From the NCBI RefSeq assembly GCF_002741015.1, contig NZ_CP016617.1:1279368-1343367 (forward strand): DNA of 64,000 nt, given 5' to 3'. The position numbers and the translations under genes are program-made. Below, piece after piece: positions 52,553-61,528 of this stretch; within the stretch, counting starts at the first letter, position 1; every line of letters begins with the position of its first letter. This DNA comes from Microvirga ossetica (GTDB taxonomy: Bacteria; Pseudomonadota; Alphaproteobacteria; Rhizobiales; Beijerinckiaceae). Below the pieces are notes generated by a model that was not told the DNA's origin, did not search any database, and saw only the letters and a list, made by a program, of their open reading frames with translations.

Positions 52553-52814
52553 TGTCGTTCCTTTGTCTGCTGTGGCCGCAAGCCGGCCCCGCCGAGGAGC
52601 AGTGGTCCTCAGCGATGACAATGACGACATGGCCGTTCGGTTCGCACGCACAAGCAGTCGAAGACGCAGGAACCTGTCTCCGAACTGTTCGAGCAGGTTC
52701 GTGATCAGCAGAAGGTCTGCATCGATCAGACTAAAGGTCCCACCTTTTCAAAGCCTGCCAAGGCCCTGACGAGCAGACCCATGCGCTGGTTCCAAGAAGG
52801 ACCAGTGCAACCAA

Positions 52815-53252
52815 TTACGCTTGAGGTTCTCTGTAGCGTTCGGGCACCTGCGGGTTATTCGCCGGATTGGTGTCATGCCGCGAGATCCGCAGGATGGATG
52901 TGCCGTCCACCACGGGCTGCAAGTCAGCCTCAAGGGCGTCTGCTTCCTGCACTGGATACACGGCCTCGCCTTTGATGTGGAGGGTAAATGACCTGAGGTG
53001 CTTTACCCTCTTCACGGGATCTTCGATCGTCGCCTTCGTCCACGCGTAGAGCGGATAGTCTTCGATCCCGACCGCTTCAGCTTCCGCCACATAATCGGCA
53101 AAGGCATCGAGCTGGCATTTCATGGTCGCGCTGTGCTTCTCCAGCACGCGGGGCAAAGGCCCGAGCGCGGGGGCGGCGAAGTCACGGCGGGCAACCTCAG
53201 CAAGCTCATCAGCCAGATAGATCCGCAATTGGTACTGCCACTGGTCACTCAT
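52815..53252 (-). CDS. Protein of unknown function
   Basis: A 145-aa soluble acidic protein with no recognised motif. The N-terminal part (YQLRIYLADELAEVAR) is strand-helix, the middle (LDAFADYVAEAEAVGIEDYP) helical, and the C-terminal part (LRSFTLHIKGEAVYPVQEAD) contains strands. Codon use and length look genuine. It has a start ATG at 53252. It stands alone between the basic protein and a gene-free stretch. Confidence 0.5.
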   Translation of the reverse strand: MSDQWQYQLRIYLADELAEVARRDFAAPALGPLPRVLEKHSATMKCQLDAFADYVAEAEAVGIEDYPLYAWTKATIEDPVKRVKHLRSFTLHIKGEAVYPVQEADALEADLQPVVDGTSILRISRHDTNPANNPQVPERYREPQA

Positions 53253-53612
53253 GCTTCAGCTCCGTCGGGAATGTCAGCCGGATCCGGATCGCAGGGAAGT
53301 CTAACACTGTTCTCCATACCAATCCGGGTCTGGTCGGCCCTGTGGTAAAGCGTGATGTAGAGCAGTGGCCTGTGAAGGTCCGCACGCCGCGCAAACGCGC
53401 ATGTTCGCCCTACTTTCGGGGAAGTGCCATTAGCGGTCCTTATTATCCGAGCCACCAGCACAGGTCGTGGTCCCGGGACACCGGCGCTGCGGCGCGATCC
53501 AAGTGCGATGAAGCATAAGAGAGACCCGGCGGACGGGCGCGACCTCTGAATGGTGTCAGTATATTTCGGACCTCGTGCAGGACTGGTTCGCGGGCGACTC
53601 CACCATCAGGCA
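53253..53612. other. Gene-free stretch
   Basis: About 360 bp with no supported gene on either strand. Confidence 0.35.
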
Positions 53613-53981
53613 TCAGCCCCATTTGGAGGCAGTCCACCGTCCCGAACAGTCGATCCTTCCGGCGACGATCCAGTGACCGGAACCCGATTGCCCCGCGAGA
53701 GTCCCTGTCACGTCAACCTGGGCCCCACGGCGTTGGAGGCCGACCCGAACGCGTCCGTCCGGCTCCAGCCCGCCAGTGACATTGGCCCTCGTCCGCCCGG
53801 ATGCATTGCGGGCCACTCCCTTCTCAACCACGATCGCATAATGATGCTTCCTGCGACAGGCGCCCTTCTCGGGGATGGTCGTCACAGTCCAGCGCCCATC
53901 GAACTGCGACTGCGCCATGCCCGTGGTGCTGACCGGGATCAATGGCGCGGCAAGGACAAGGCTGAGCAGCAGGCGGTTCAT
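53613..53981 (-). CDS. Small exported protein of unknown function
   Basis: A 122-aa protein with a signal peptide (LLLSLVLAAPLIPVSTTGMA). The mature domain starts FDGRWTVTTIPEKGACRRKH and ends GSGHWIVAGRIDCSGRWTAS, with two Cys that may pair. This pattern (FDGRW, then G..V.G, then CSGRW) recurs in small periplasmic proteins of Hyphomicrobiales that have no assigned function. It probably forms a single beta domain. It is on the same strand as the AraC-type gene at 54113 and downstream of it, about 130 bp away. Confidence 0.65.
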   Translation of the reverse strand: MNRLLLSLVLAAPLIPVSTTGMAQSQFDGRWTVTTIPEKGACRRKHHYAIVVEKGVARNASGRTRANVTGGLEPDGRVRVGLQRRGAQVDVTGTLAGQSGSGHWIVAGRIDCSGRWTASKWG

Positions 53982-54112
53982 GACACGGTCTCCCTTTGGC
54001 GTTCGGACATTGTCAGTGCGGCAACGCGGTCGTCGCCACCGCGATCCCGCAGCCGCTTGCCTGCTTCAGGCGACTGGGGCCGATCCCTCGACGGCTTAGG
54101 CCGCCGGGGCAA

Positions 54113-55216
54113 TCAGTCATGATCGCCTTCGGTCCGCCAGGCGGTCGGCGTCTGGCCCGACCAGCGCCGGAAGGCCCGGGTGAAGGCGCTCGCTTCGGAA
54201 TACCCGAGAGCGGCCGCAATCTGGGCGAGCGGCACTTGCGTGTCCTGCAGCAACTGCCGCGCGATCTCGAACCGGATCTCGTTCGTGATCGCCCTGTAAC
54301 CCAGGCCACTCTCCTTCAGGCGGCGGCTCAGGGTGCGGCGGTGTATCGTCAGCAAATGGGCGATGTCGTCGGCCGAGCAGTGATTGCTCGTCAGTCGCGT
54401 GCGCAGCAACTGCCGAATGTCGTCCGAGAATTCGGTGCCCTGCGCACCCTTCAGTTGCTGGATCCGTTCTTCCAGAAGGGCGCGCATCATCGGATCGGCC
54501 CCCGCAATCCGCAGATCCAAATCACGGGCAGAAAAGATGATGCTGGCGCTCTCCTGGTTAAACCGGAGCGGGGCTCTGAAATGGTGCCGGTACAGCGTCT
54601 GGTCTGCTGGGGCGGCCCGGGGCAACAGAACCTCATCCGGTCTCCAGCCAGAGCCGCACAACGTCCGCAGGATGTTGACTGTCACGCCCAGTGCGGCGTC
54701 GAGGATTTGCGGCCCGCTCCGGCTCTCCGCCTGGTAGGCCGCAAACGTGAGCAGGGCAATGCCGTCGCGGCCCGTCAGCGCAGGGACCACCACCCGGTCC
54801 TGAGTGCTCAGGTTCGAGACGAGCGCGCGCACTGCCTCGCCGACGGTGTGCGAGTGCCGCATCAGGCGCCCGACCAGGCCCAGCGACAGGATGCTCGCCC
54901 GCCGGCCGACCAGGAGCCCGAAATGCGTGCAGCCCGTGCGGGCCACGCACAGGGTGTACAGCCGGCCCAGGGCGGCGAACGGGATCATACTCATCGCATC
55001 GTCGAACAGATGCGGATCCAGTCCGGCCGCCCGGATCACCGGATCGGGCTCGACGCCGAGTTCGCGCAGGGTCGGGACGATTTCCTTGGAGACGCCAAGG
55101 TGAATGAAGCCGGGCGGCAGCGTTCGCCTGATGGTTGCCGGGACAGTCTGGGACACCTGGCTTGGTGGCCGGCTGTCACCCCCTGTCAGACATTCGGTGC
55201 CATCAACTTGCGTCAT
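54113..55216 (-). CDS. AraC-family regulator, OruR/ArgR-like
   Basis: A 367-aa regulator with an N-terminal effector domain of the Arabinose_bd (OruR-type) family (PTLRELGVEPDPVIRAAGLD; HFGLLVGRRASILSLGLVGR) and a C-terminal AraC double helix-turn-helix (HLLTIHRRTLSRRLKESGLG; LAQIAAALGYSEASAFTRAF then RWSGQTPTAWR). Such regulators activate catabolic or stress genes on binding an amino-acid-like or lipid-like ligand. No obvious target operon is adjacent; the downstream small exported protein is the closest candidate. Confidence 0.88.
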   Translation of the reverse strand: MTQVDGTECLTGGDSRPPSQVSQTVPATIRRTLPPGFIHLGVSKEIVPTLRELGVEPDPVIRAAGLDPHLFDDAMSMIPFAALGRLYTLCVARTGCTHFGLLVGRRASILSLGLVGRLMRHSHTVGEAVRALVSNLSTQDRVVVPALTGRDGIALLTFAAYQAESRSGPQILDAALGVTVNILRTLCGSGWRPDEVLLPRAAPADQTLYRHHFRAPLRFNQESASIIFSARDLDLRIAGADPMMRALLEERIQQLKGAQGTEFSDDIRQLLRTRLTSNHCSADDIAHLLTIHRRTLSRRLKESGLGYRAITNEIRFEIARQLLQDTQVPLAQIAAALGYSEASAFTRAFRRWSGQTPTAWRTEGDHD

Positions 55217-55469
55217 GAGAACCTCATGCCAGTCGATCGGATACCCTTACGCAAGCAACCTGATGATGTCCCGACATCCTCAGTCACACCTTCGTGCCTG
55301 GGACACTCGCGGCTCCATCAACAGCCCAACCCTGGCCTTCAACGGTGCAGAATGGAAGCAGGTTCATGTCCCTAAGTGTCAACGCGAGACTAACAGGACT
55401 GCCAAACTGCACCATCAGGTAAAACCCTGGAAATCGGCCGGGCAAACTCTGAGAACGGCAGATCAGACA

Positions 55470-55501
55470 CAAAAAACCCTGCCCTCTGGGAGGGCAGGGT
55501 G
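55470..55501 (-). terminator. Strong terminator for minus-strand transcription, no assigned gene
   Basis: On the minus strand ACCCTGCCCTCCCAGAGGGC forms the stem, followed by AGGGTTTTTTGTG. It is in the right orientation to end a transcript coming from 55720 to 55500, where no convincing gene lies. Confidence 0.75.
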
Positions 55502-55725
55502 AGTTCTCCTCGCCTTCGGGGTCTCCGAAAACATGACCATTAGGGCGTGAAACTATGCGGGAGTCAAACCAATCTATGCATACGTTACGGCATAGGCATG
55601 TATTCATGGCAGCAATACTGACGGAAAACAGCAATTTCATTCCGGTGTTGCTTTTAAGCCATAGCCAGAACGCGCCACTGCTTCATACTTGACTGTGCGA
55701 CTCCTCGCACAAGGGATGCAAGCCT
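55502..55725. other. Intergenic; possible minus-strand small RNA
   Basis: No convincing gene. The minus strand ends in a strong terminator at 55470-55501, so a non-coding transcript of up to about 200 nt is possible. Confidence 0.35.
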
Positions 55726-56508
55726 ATGAGAACACGAATTCTTGGCCTCTTGGCCGCAACGGCGCTCACTACCGCTGGACTGTCCGCTGCCTCCGCTGCC
55801 GACCTGCCGGTCCGTGCGGCTCCGCCGGTCATCGCGGTGGCTCCGATCTTCACCTGGACCGGCTTCTATGTCGGCGGCAACCTCGGCTGGGGCTGGCGCG
55901 ACAGCAACAACGACCCGGTGATCCTGACGGGGCCCGGCGTTCCGGGCGGCCTGGAGGGCGGCACGCTCCTCTTCGGCAACAGCAACGACGCCACCTTCAC
56001 CGGCGGTGGCCAGATCGGCTACAACTACCAGATCGGCTCGTGGGTGATCGGTGCCGAGGCCGACATCCAGGGGATCAATAACGACAACAACTCCAATGTG
56101 GTGTTCATCCCCGGTCCGGGCTTTGCTGGCGGGGACTTTGTGCCCGGCGAGTTCGAGAACGGTGCGGATTGGTGGGGCTCGGTGCGCCTGCGCGCCGGTG
56201 TCGCCTTCGACCGCGTCCTGGTCTACGCCACCGGTGGTCTGGCCTACACGGAGGACAACACCGGCTGGGCGCTCGGCGGTGGTGTCGAGTGGGCCATGCC
56301 GGTGAACTGGTTCGGCTCCTCGGCGGTCACCCTCGGCCTCGAGGGTCTGTGGGTCAGCATCGATCAAGACGACGACAGCACTCGCCCCACCGGGACCTTT
56401 ACTCCGGTTGGCGGAGCGCCGGTCAATGTGTTCCTGCCGCGGAGCAATGACGAGCAGGACTTCTTCGTCGCGCGCGCCAAGCTGAACTTCAAGTTCGGCA
56501 CCTACTGA
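55726..56508 (+). CDS. Outer membrane beta-barrel protein, Omp25/Omp31-like
   Basis: A 260-aa outer membrane protein typical of Hyphomicrobiales. The signal peptide is ILGLLAATALTTAGLSAASA with mature start ADLPVRA. Family motifs are WTGFYVGGNLGWGWRD, GGGQIGYNYQIGSWVIGAEA, WWGSVRLRAGVAFDRVLVYA, and a C-terminal strand ending in FKFGTY with the terminal aromatic residue used by the BAM machinery. An eight-strand barrel is likely. Its terminator follows within 30 bp. It is monocistronic. Confidence 0.9.
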   Translation: MRTRILGLLAATALTTAGLSAASAADLPVRAAPPVIAVAPIFTWTGFYVGGNLGWGWRDSNNDPVILTGPGVPGGLEGGTLLFGNSNDATFTGGGQIGYNYQIGSWVIGAEADIQGINNDNNSNVVFIPGPGFAGGDFVPGEFENGADWWGSVRLRAGVAFDRVLVYATGGLAYTEDNTGWALGGGVEWAMPVNWFGSSAVTLGLEGLWVSIDQDDDSTRPTGTFTPVGGAPVNVFLPRSNDEQDFFVARAKLNFKFGTY

Positions 56509-56529
56509 GCACCCACGACACAACAAGGA

Positions 56530-56559
56530 AAAGGCCCGGACCGCTCCGGGCCTTTTTTA
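56530..56559 (+). terminator. Rho-independent terminator of the outer membrane protein gene
   Basis: Stem AGGCCCGGA / TCCGGGCCT followed by TTTTTT, about 20 bases after the stop codon. Confidence 0.92.
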
Positions 56560-56566
56560 TGCGTGT

Positions 56567-57621
56567 TAGAGCCTCGGACCGGAAATGAGACTCCTGGCTT
56601 CTGTGCGAGGCCGAGCTGTGATTCACTGCCTGGACTGGGAGGTGGATTATGGGTCATTGCTATTCCCTGGATCTGCGGGTGCGCGTCGCCGACTTTGTCG
56701 ATGCAGGTCATTCCTGCCGGGCGGCAGCCCAGCACTTTGACGTCAGCGAGAGTTTCGCCATCAAGCTGGTGCAGCGGAAGCGGCGGTTCGGCTCGCCGGC
56801 ACCGGCCCGGCAAGGCCGTCCGCCCGGACGCAGCAAGCTGGTGCCCTATGAGAGCTTCTTGATCCAGACGGTCGAGGCCGAGCCGGCCATCACCATGCCC
56901 GAGCTGGCCGCAAGGCTGCTGACTGAGCATGGGATCGTTGCGGCTCCCGCGATGCTCTCGCGCTTCCTGTGCCGGCACGGCTTCTCATATAAAAAAATGC
57001 CTGATGGCGGCGGAGTGCGCACGCGCCGATGTGCGGGATGAGCGCCGGGTCTGGCATGCCCAGCGCCAGCCGCGCATGCGCCAGGAGACGCACCGGCTGG
57101 TGTTCCTGGACGAGACGTATGTCAACACCAAGATGACGCGCCTGCGCGGGCGGAGCCGCAGGGGCCAGCGCCTACGCATGAAAGCTCCCTTTGGACACTG
57201 GAAAACCCATACCTTTCTGGCTGGGCTACGGTGCAACGAGTTGTGCGCGCCGTGGATCATCGATGGCCCGATCACCCGGTTGGCGTTCGAGGCTTACATT
57301 GAGACGCAGCTCGCGCCGACGCTGCGCAAAGGCGATGTGGTGATTCTCGACAACCTGGCTGTCCACAAGAGCGAGAAGGCCGCTCAGTGTCTGAAGCAAC
57401 GCGGAGCCTGGTTCCTGTTTTTACCTGCTTATTCGCCTGATCTTAATCCAATTGAACAGGCCTTTGCCAAGATCAAAGCGCACTTGCGCAAGGCCGAGGC
57501 CCGAACGTTCGACGCGCTCTGGCGAGCGCTCGGTGAGATCTGCAACCTGTTCGAACCACAAGAGTGCTGGAACTACCTTAAGGCTGCCGGATATGCGTCC
57601 GTTTAACCGTCCGATGCTCTA
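56567..57621. mobile_element. IS630-family element (same group as 28068-29133)
   Basis: Ends TAGAGCCTCGGACCG (56567) and, inverted, TAGAGCATCGGACGG (from 57621). The left end abuts the terminator of the outer membrane protein gene. Confidence 0.75.
56649..57606 (+). CDS. IS630-family transposase (frameshift at an A7 run)
   Basis: Two overlapping plus-strand frames. The first (56649-57041) has the helix-turn-helix ([20 protein letters not shown]). The second, ending at 57606, has [35 protein letters not shown] and [20 protein letters not shown] with the DDE residues. They join at the A-rich run ATAAAAAAATG (about 56990-57000). The element is closely related to the minus-strand copy at 28 kb. 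Confidence 0.85.
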
Positions 57622-58108
57622 GGGATTGAGCTGGAAAAACACAGGGTAAAATTATCGCACAAAATTTACAGTATTGAGCCTTGGCTTCCGCATGCAACCA
57701 TTCCTATGTTGCGCGCAACAAAGTTGCTGCGTCGGAAGTACAGTATTGAGCCTGCCGCTGTAGATGTTTGATCCCAGGGTTTGATGGTGCATTCTTATCG
57801 CCGGAATGGAGGGATGCGCTTCTCTATTCGGCCCCTCCAAGTCAAGCGCTTTTAAGGCATCGGCCATCCCACCTCCAGGCAGTCGTCTCTCGCAGGGCCT
57901 TGCTTCTCTCCGGGATCGGCACATTTGCCCTCCCACCATGGGATTCGTAGGATGAGGTGGCTCAATCTATGGGGCGTTCTGGCCGCGGCAGCGCGGCCGA
58001 TACAAGCGCATCCACGAGCTCGCCTGATCCATCGTCCTGCGAAGGACGTCTTTCTTCCGCCTTCTGGCGGAATTCGAGTTATCTCATTGCCCGTTCCGGT
58101 ATGGCATC
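57622..58108. repeat. Gene-free stretch with a repeated 14-mer
   Basis: No supported gene. TACAGTATTGAGCC occurs at 57667 and again at 57739 (72 bp apart), each followed by T or C-rich sequence. It borders the IS110 element at 58109. Confidence 0.5.
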
Positions 58109-59149
58109 TTAGACAGCTGCGGGTATGCTTTCCCTCGTCCAGCGGAATACGGTGCCATCGCTCCAGATGCGGTGCATGATCACGCCCAGACGCCGGGCCA
58201 GCGCAACAATGGCTTTTCGCCCACCACGCCGTTTGGCGATATTCATCGCCCATGCTTTCAACCACGACCACTTCACGTGAACATTCGTCAGCATGACTTG
58301 AGCGGCTTCGTACAACAGCGTTCGCATCATGCCATCCCCGCAGAGGGAGACGCGGCCGATCCGGTTGCTCTCACCCGACTGATGAAGCACCGGCGTTAAC
58401 CCCAGGGAGGCACCCACGGCTTTGGAGTTCCGGAAGCGAGCCGGAACGTCGATAGTACTGGCATAGGCTAAAGCGACAACGGGACCGACCCCTGGAATGG
58501 TCATCAGGCGTCGACAAACACCGTCGTCGCGGACAATCGATAGCAGCTTTCGATGAAGACGCTCGAACTCCTCTCGAAGCTTTCGCCGGCTGGCCAGCAG
58601 CGGCTCTATGATCTCTGCCAGGTCAGGCAGACAGTCAAGGAGTTCGCGAATGCGGATGTCGAATTTGGCTGCGCCAACGATGCCGACTTTGAGGCCGAAG
58701 TTGCGCAGCAGGCCGCGAATATCATTCTCAAATGCAATCGCCTTCTCCTGCAGCAACTTGCGGGCGGTCAGGAGGGCGCGCCGCTTTTGGCTGGTCAGGG
58801 TTTTTACATGAACCGGTCGGAACAGATTCACCCGCATCATCTGCGCAATGCCACGTGCGTCGTTGCGGTCACTCTTGTTCACCTGTGCCTTGAGGAATGC
58901 CTTCGTATGGCGGGTCTCGATGCAGACGATAGGCAGACCGGCTTCTGCAAGCCCACTGAACAGCCATTGCGACAAAGGGCCAGCCTCAAGGCCGATCCGC
59001 TCGAGCCGCCAAGCAGGATCGTGGAGGACTTGCGCGAGATCGTCTGGGTGGCTCGGCACCTTTGTCTCGCGACAGATCCTACCCGTTTCATCCACAATGC
59101 ACACCGACGTCTCTTTCACCGAGACGTCCAGTCCAGCATAGTGCTTCAT
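58109..59149 (-). CDS. IS110-family transposase
   Basis: A 346-aa transposase starting MKHYAGLDVSVKETSVCIVD, the usual RuvC-like start. KSDRNDARGIAQMMR carries the DxxD metal residues of the DEDD domain. The C-terminal domain has RLMTIPGVGPVVALAYASTI, GASLGLTPVLHQSGESNRIG (catalytic Ser region) and MMRTLLYEAAQVML. It is apparently intact. The bridge RNA is expected in a flanking non-coding end; upstream only about 115 bp separate it from the IS481 gene. Confidence 0.88.
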   Translation of the reverse strand: MKHYAGLDVSVKETSVCIVDETGRICRETKVPSHPDDLAQVLHDPAWRLERIGLEAGPLSQWLFSGLAEAGLPIVCIETRHTKAFLKAQVNKSDRNDARGIAQMMRVNLFRPVHVKTLTSQKRRALLTARKLLQEKAIAFENDIRGLLRNFGLKVGIVGAAKFDIRIRELLDCLPDLAEIIEPLLASRRKLREEFERLHRKLLSIVRDDGVCRRLMTIPGVGPVVALAYASTIDVPARFRNSKAVGASLGLTPVLHQSGESNRIGRVSLCGDGMMRTLLYEAAQVMLTNVHVKWSWLKAWAMNIAKRRGGRKAIVALARRLGVIMHRIWSDGTVFRWTRESIPAAV

Positions 59150-59265
59150 GCTAGGCTTCCTTTCCTGATGCTTGTGCTTGATCCAACAGACCAGGTTTCA
59201 TCATCGTCCCGCGGCGCGCGCCTTTCTAGCCCAAGCCATGGGATGGCAGGCCGAATACTCCATCT

Positions 59266-60258
59266 ATGGGCCAGGTTCTCCATGGGAGCGCCACAACGCT
59301 CGATCCAGTCCGTCGAGCAATACAAAATAGTCAAGCGAGCCTGAGGGCCCTGGCCGAGCGCCATGGCATCAACCCGAAGACGGTCGCCAAATGGAAGAAG
59401 CGGGATACCACCGCAGATCGCCCGACGGGGCCGAGAGCACCGCATTCCACGGTGCTCTCGGTTTCGGAAGAGGCGATCGTCGTCGCCTTCCGCAAGCACA
59501 CCCTGCTGCCGTTGGACGATTGCCTTTACGCCCTTCAGCCCACCATCCCGCACCTGACGCGCTCATCCCTGCATCGCTGTCTGCAGCGGCATGGTATCAG
59601 CCGCTTGCCAGAGGTGACCGGTGACAAGCCCGCCAAGAAGAAGTTCAAGAGCTACCCGATCGGCTACTTCCACATCGACATCGCCGAGGTGCACACGGAA
59701 GAAGGCCGGCTTTATCTGTTCGTGGCCATTGATCGCACGTCTAAATTCGCCTTTGCCCAACTGCATGAGAAAGCCACAAGGCGCGTGGCGGGTGACTTCC
59801 TGCGGGCGCTGATCGCGGCCGTGCCTTACAAGATCCACACGGTTCTCACCGACAACGGCACTCACTTCACCACACCCGGCAACACCAGTTCGGCTGCCCC
59901 TCTGATCAAAGAGGCGATGGCCCACGGCGAGATCTTCCGGGCCCATTCGTTCGAGCTCGCCTGTGCGCAGAACGACATCGAGCACCGCCTGACCAAACCA
60001 CGCCATCCCTGGACGAACGGACAGGTTGAGCGCATGAACCGGACCCTCAAGGACGCGACCGTCAGGCGCTACTACTACGACACCCACGACCAGCTGCAGG
60101 GGCACCTGGGCGACTTCCTCGCCGCCTACAACTTCGCCCGAAGGCTCAAGACCCTGCGCGGCCTCACGCCCTACGAGTACATCTGCAAGATCTGGACAAG
60201 CGAGCCTCAACGCTTCAGGCTCGACCCGCTCCACCAAATGCCGGGACTAAACATCTAG
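59266..60258 (+). CDS. IS481-family transposase
   Basis: A 330-aa DDE transposase. The N-terminal helix-turn-helix (SLRALAERHGINPKTVAKWK) is followed by the rve core: YFHIDIAEVHTEEGRLYLFV (first Asp), VLTDNGTHFT (second Asp) and KPRHPWTNGQVERMNRTLKD (Glu). The C-terminal YNFARRLKTLRGLTPYEYI is typical of the family. It appears complete. The inverted repeats expected at each end were not found by eye, so the left end may have been lost to the adjacent IS110. The stop at 60258 overlaps the end of a small minus-strand gene. Confidence 0.87.
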   Translation: MGQVLHGSATTLDPVRRAIQNSQASLRALAERHGINPKTVAKWKKRDTTADRPTGPRAPHSTVLSVSEEAIVVAFRKHTLLPLDDCLYALQPTIPHLTRSSLHRCLQRHGISRLPEVTGDKPAKKKFKSYPIGYFHIDIAEVHTEEGRLYLFVAIDRTSKFAFAQLHEKATRRVAGDFLRALIAAVPYKIHTVLTDNGTHFTTPGNTSSAAPLIKEAMAHGEIFRAHSFELACAQNDIEHRLTKPRHPWTNGQVERMNRTLKDATVRRYYYDTHDQLQGHLGDFLAAYNFARRLKTLRGLTPYEYICKIWTSEPQRFRLDPLHQMPGLNI

Positions 60259-60408
60259 CGACCGAGCCCATTTGGAGGGTTCAGAAGGGTCATAGCCGTA
60301 GCGCTTCCGGAATTCTGCAAAGGTCTGCTCTCGGGCAAGGATCTGCCGCAGTTCCTCCAAGGTCGGATGCAGGGAATGTGGGTTTGGATCGGGCTTCGTC
60401 TGGCTCAT
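60247..60408 (-). CDS. Small protein of unknown function
   Basis: A 53-aa protein starting at ATG 60408 with AAGG about 10 nt upstream. TLEELRQILAREQTFAEFRK forms a helix, followed by RYGYDPSEPSKWARSLDV. A longer reading from 60492 exists. It overlaps the end of the IS481 gene by 12 bp on the other strand. No family is recognised. It may be a fragment of a longer gene cut by the IS. Confidence 0.4.
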   Translation of the reverse strand: MSQTKPDPNPHSLHPTLEELRQILAREQTFAEFRKRYGYDPSEPSKWARSLDV

Positions 60409-60514
60409 GCGCGATGCCTTTTGCTGGAGGCGCAAGATCGACTGCAAACATATGGCGAATTCATCCGCCACGACGTCAGACAACATCCCCATGAGCTCTT
60501 AACAAATCCTTTAT

Positions 60515-60775
60515 GTGTGCGGCCGACACCGGCGGATGTGCCCCCATGCTACCGTCCTCCGGTCCGAGGCGGATTCGGTGCCGCCTTCACAGTGGTGCGC
60601 GGAGGGCAAGTGCAATGGCAACTGGAAGGGCGGCCGATATAGCCGGGTGGCCACTCCCGAGCAGAGACGGCAAGCTTGGAAAGATTATTGGGCAGCCAAG
60701 AGGGCCAAGAACACGGTCTTGGCAGACATTCCTAACATCAGCGATGGGCTACAGACCCTATGGCTGCAATCGTGA
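60515..60775 (+). CDS. Possible small protein with NWKGG motif
   Basis: An 86-aa reading (a start at 60536 is also possible). The C-terminal part, CNGNWKGGRYSRVATPEQR, then AWKDYWAAKR, resembles phage or HNH-associated N-W-K-G-G segments and has a genuine-looking composition. The N-terminal 25 residues look non-coding. It could be the tail of a lost gene. Low confidence. Confidence 0.3.
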   Translation: MCGRHRRMCPHATVLRSEADSVPPSQWCAEGKCNGNWKGGRYSRVATPEQRRQAWKDYWAAKRAKNTVLADIPNISDGLQTLWLQS

Positions 60776-60794
60776 GCCAGAATACAGATCGGAA

Positions 60795-61043
60795 CTATGC
60801 GCTCCACGAGTCATACTGCTTTGTGCTCGATGTCTGCTCCTCGAATGGGGCGACATAGGCGAGCGCTAGTCTGATTACCTGCGCGATCCTGACCGAAATG
60901 CCATCGAACTGCTCAAGCTGGTCCGCATTCGCCCTAAGTTGGTCAAGGGTTTGGATATTCTCTCTCCGCAGCACCTCCCAGGCGACGGGAGGCAGATAGA
61001 GACCCTCAATGTGTCCTGCGCAGGTGTCATAAAAATGGGGCAT
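60795..61043 (-). CDS. Small protein resembling the RNA polymerase alpha C-terminal domain
   Basis: An 82-aa protein starting at ATG 61043 with AGGAGC just upstream. The middle, VLRRENIQTLDQLRANADQL and EQFDGISVRIAQVIRLALAY, has the helix-hairpin-helix layout of the RpoA C-terminal domain or related HhH folds. This could bind DNA or a transcription factor. The tail (FEEQTSSTKQYDSWSA) is polar. Whether it is a true RpoA-CTD relative needs a profile search. It is transcribed away from the IS481 side. Confidence 0.55.
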   Translation of the reverse strand: MPHFYDTCAGHIEGLYLPPVAWEVLRRENIQTLDQLRANADQLEQFDGISVRIAQVIRLALAYVAPFEEQTSSTKQYDSWSA

Positions 61044-61378
61044 AGGAAGCTCCTAAGCCTTGCAAGCGGGAGCATGCGCATCTCCCAGCCTTCAGGGCCG
61101 GATCATTTAAGCCGGCGATGGCCTCTTATACGCCGTTGCCGAACATACCACTAGCAGGTCCATAAGCGTCATATCGGAAATTGGCAGCCCGCTGCTCAAT
61201 CTTTGCGGGTGAGGCAGCGGCATTCGCGGATCAGCCCAACTCTATGGCATCGCTTCAGCTTCCCTGATCCGGCCAGAACATAAAAACGCACGGCTCATGT
61301 TTCTGAGTCGTCCGTATGATCCCTGAGGAAGGTTCCTCTCCGGTCATTCATAACCGGCGACCAAGACTATGTCTCTGG
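61044..61378. other. Gene-free stretch
   Basis: About 330 bp with no supported gene or clear regulatory feature. Confidence 0.35.
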
Positions 61379-61525
61379 TTAAGGCTTCGGCCCGGAGTTG
61401 TTGGCGTGAGCCTTGCGTTCCTCTTCATCCGCCAGCGTCTCAAGGCGTTCGGCTGTCTCTAGGAACTGCTCGCGCTGAGCCGACTGAGATGCACCCTCAC
61501 CTAACGCGCACCTCAGCCGATCATT
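61379..61525 (-). pseudogene. Remnant of a small Rhizobiales-type helical protein
   Basis: In the frame just after the phosphodiesterase stop the minus strand reads GASQSAQREQFLETAERLET then LADEEERKAHANNSGPKP and a stop at 61379. The pattern REQFL..AERLE.LADEEERKA recalls the many short rhizobial proteins with a REQLL..A..WE.LA.E..R helix. No ATG, GTG or TTG start exists in this frame, so the 5' part has been lost. Confidence 0.4.
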
Positions 61526-61528
61526 GAA

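Noticed and set aside
55284..55640. 118-aa minus-strand frame upstream of the outer membrane protein
   Set aside because: It runs straight through a strong terminator and has no homologous motif; treated as part of a possible RNA instead.
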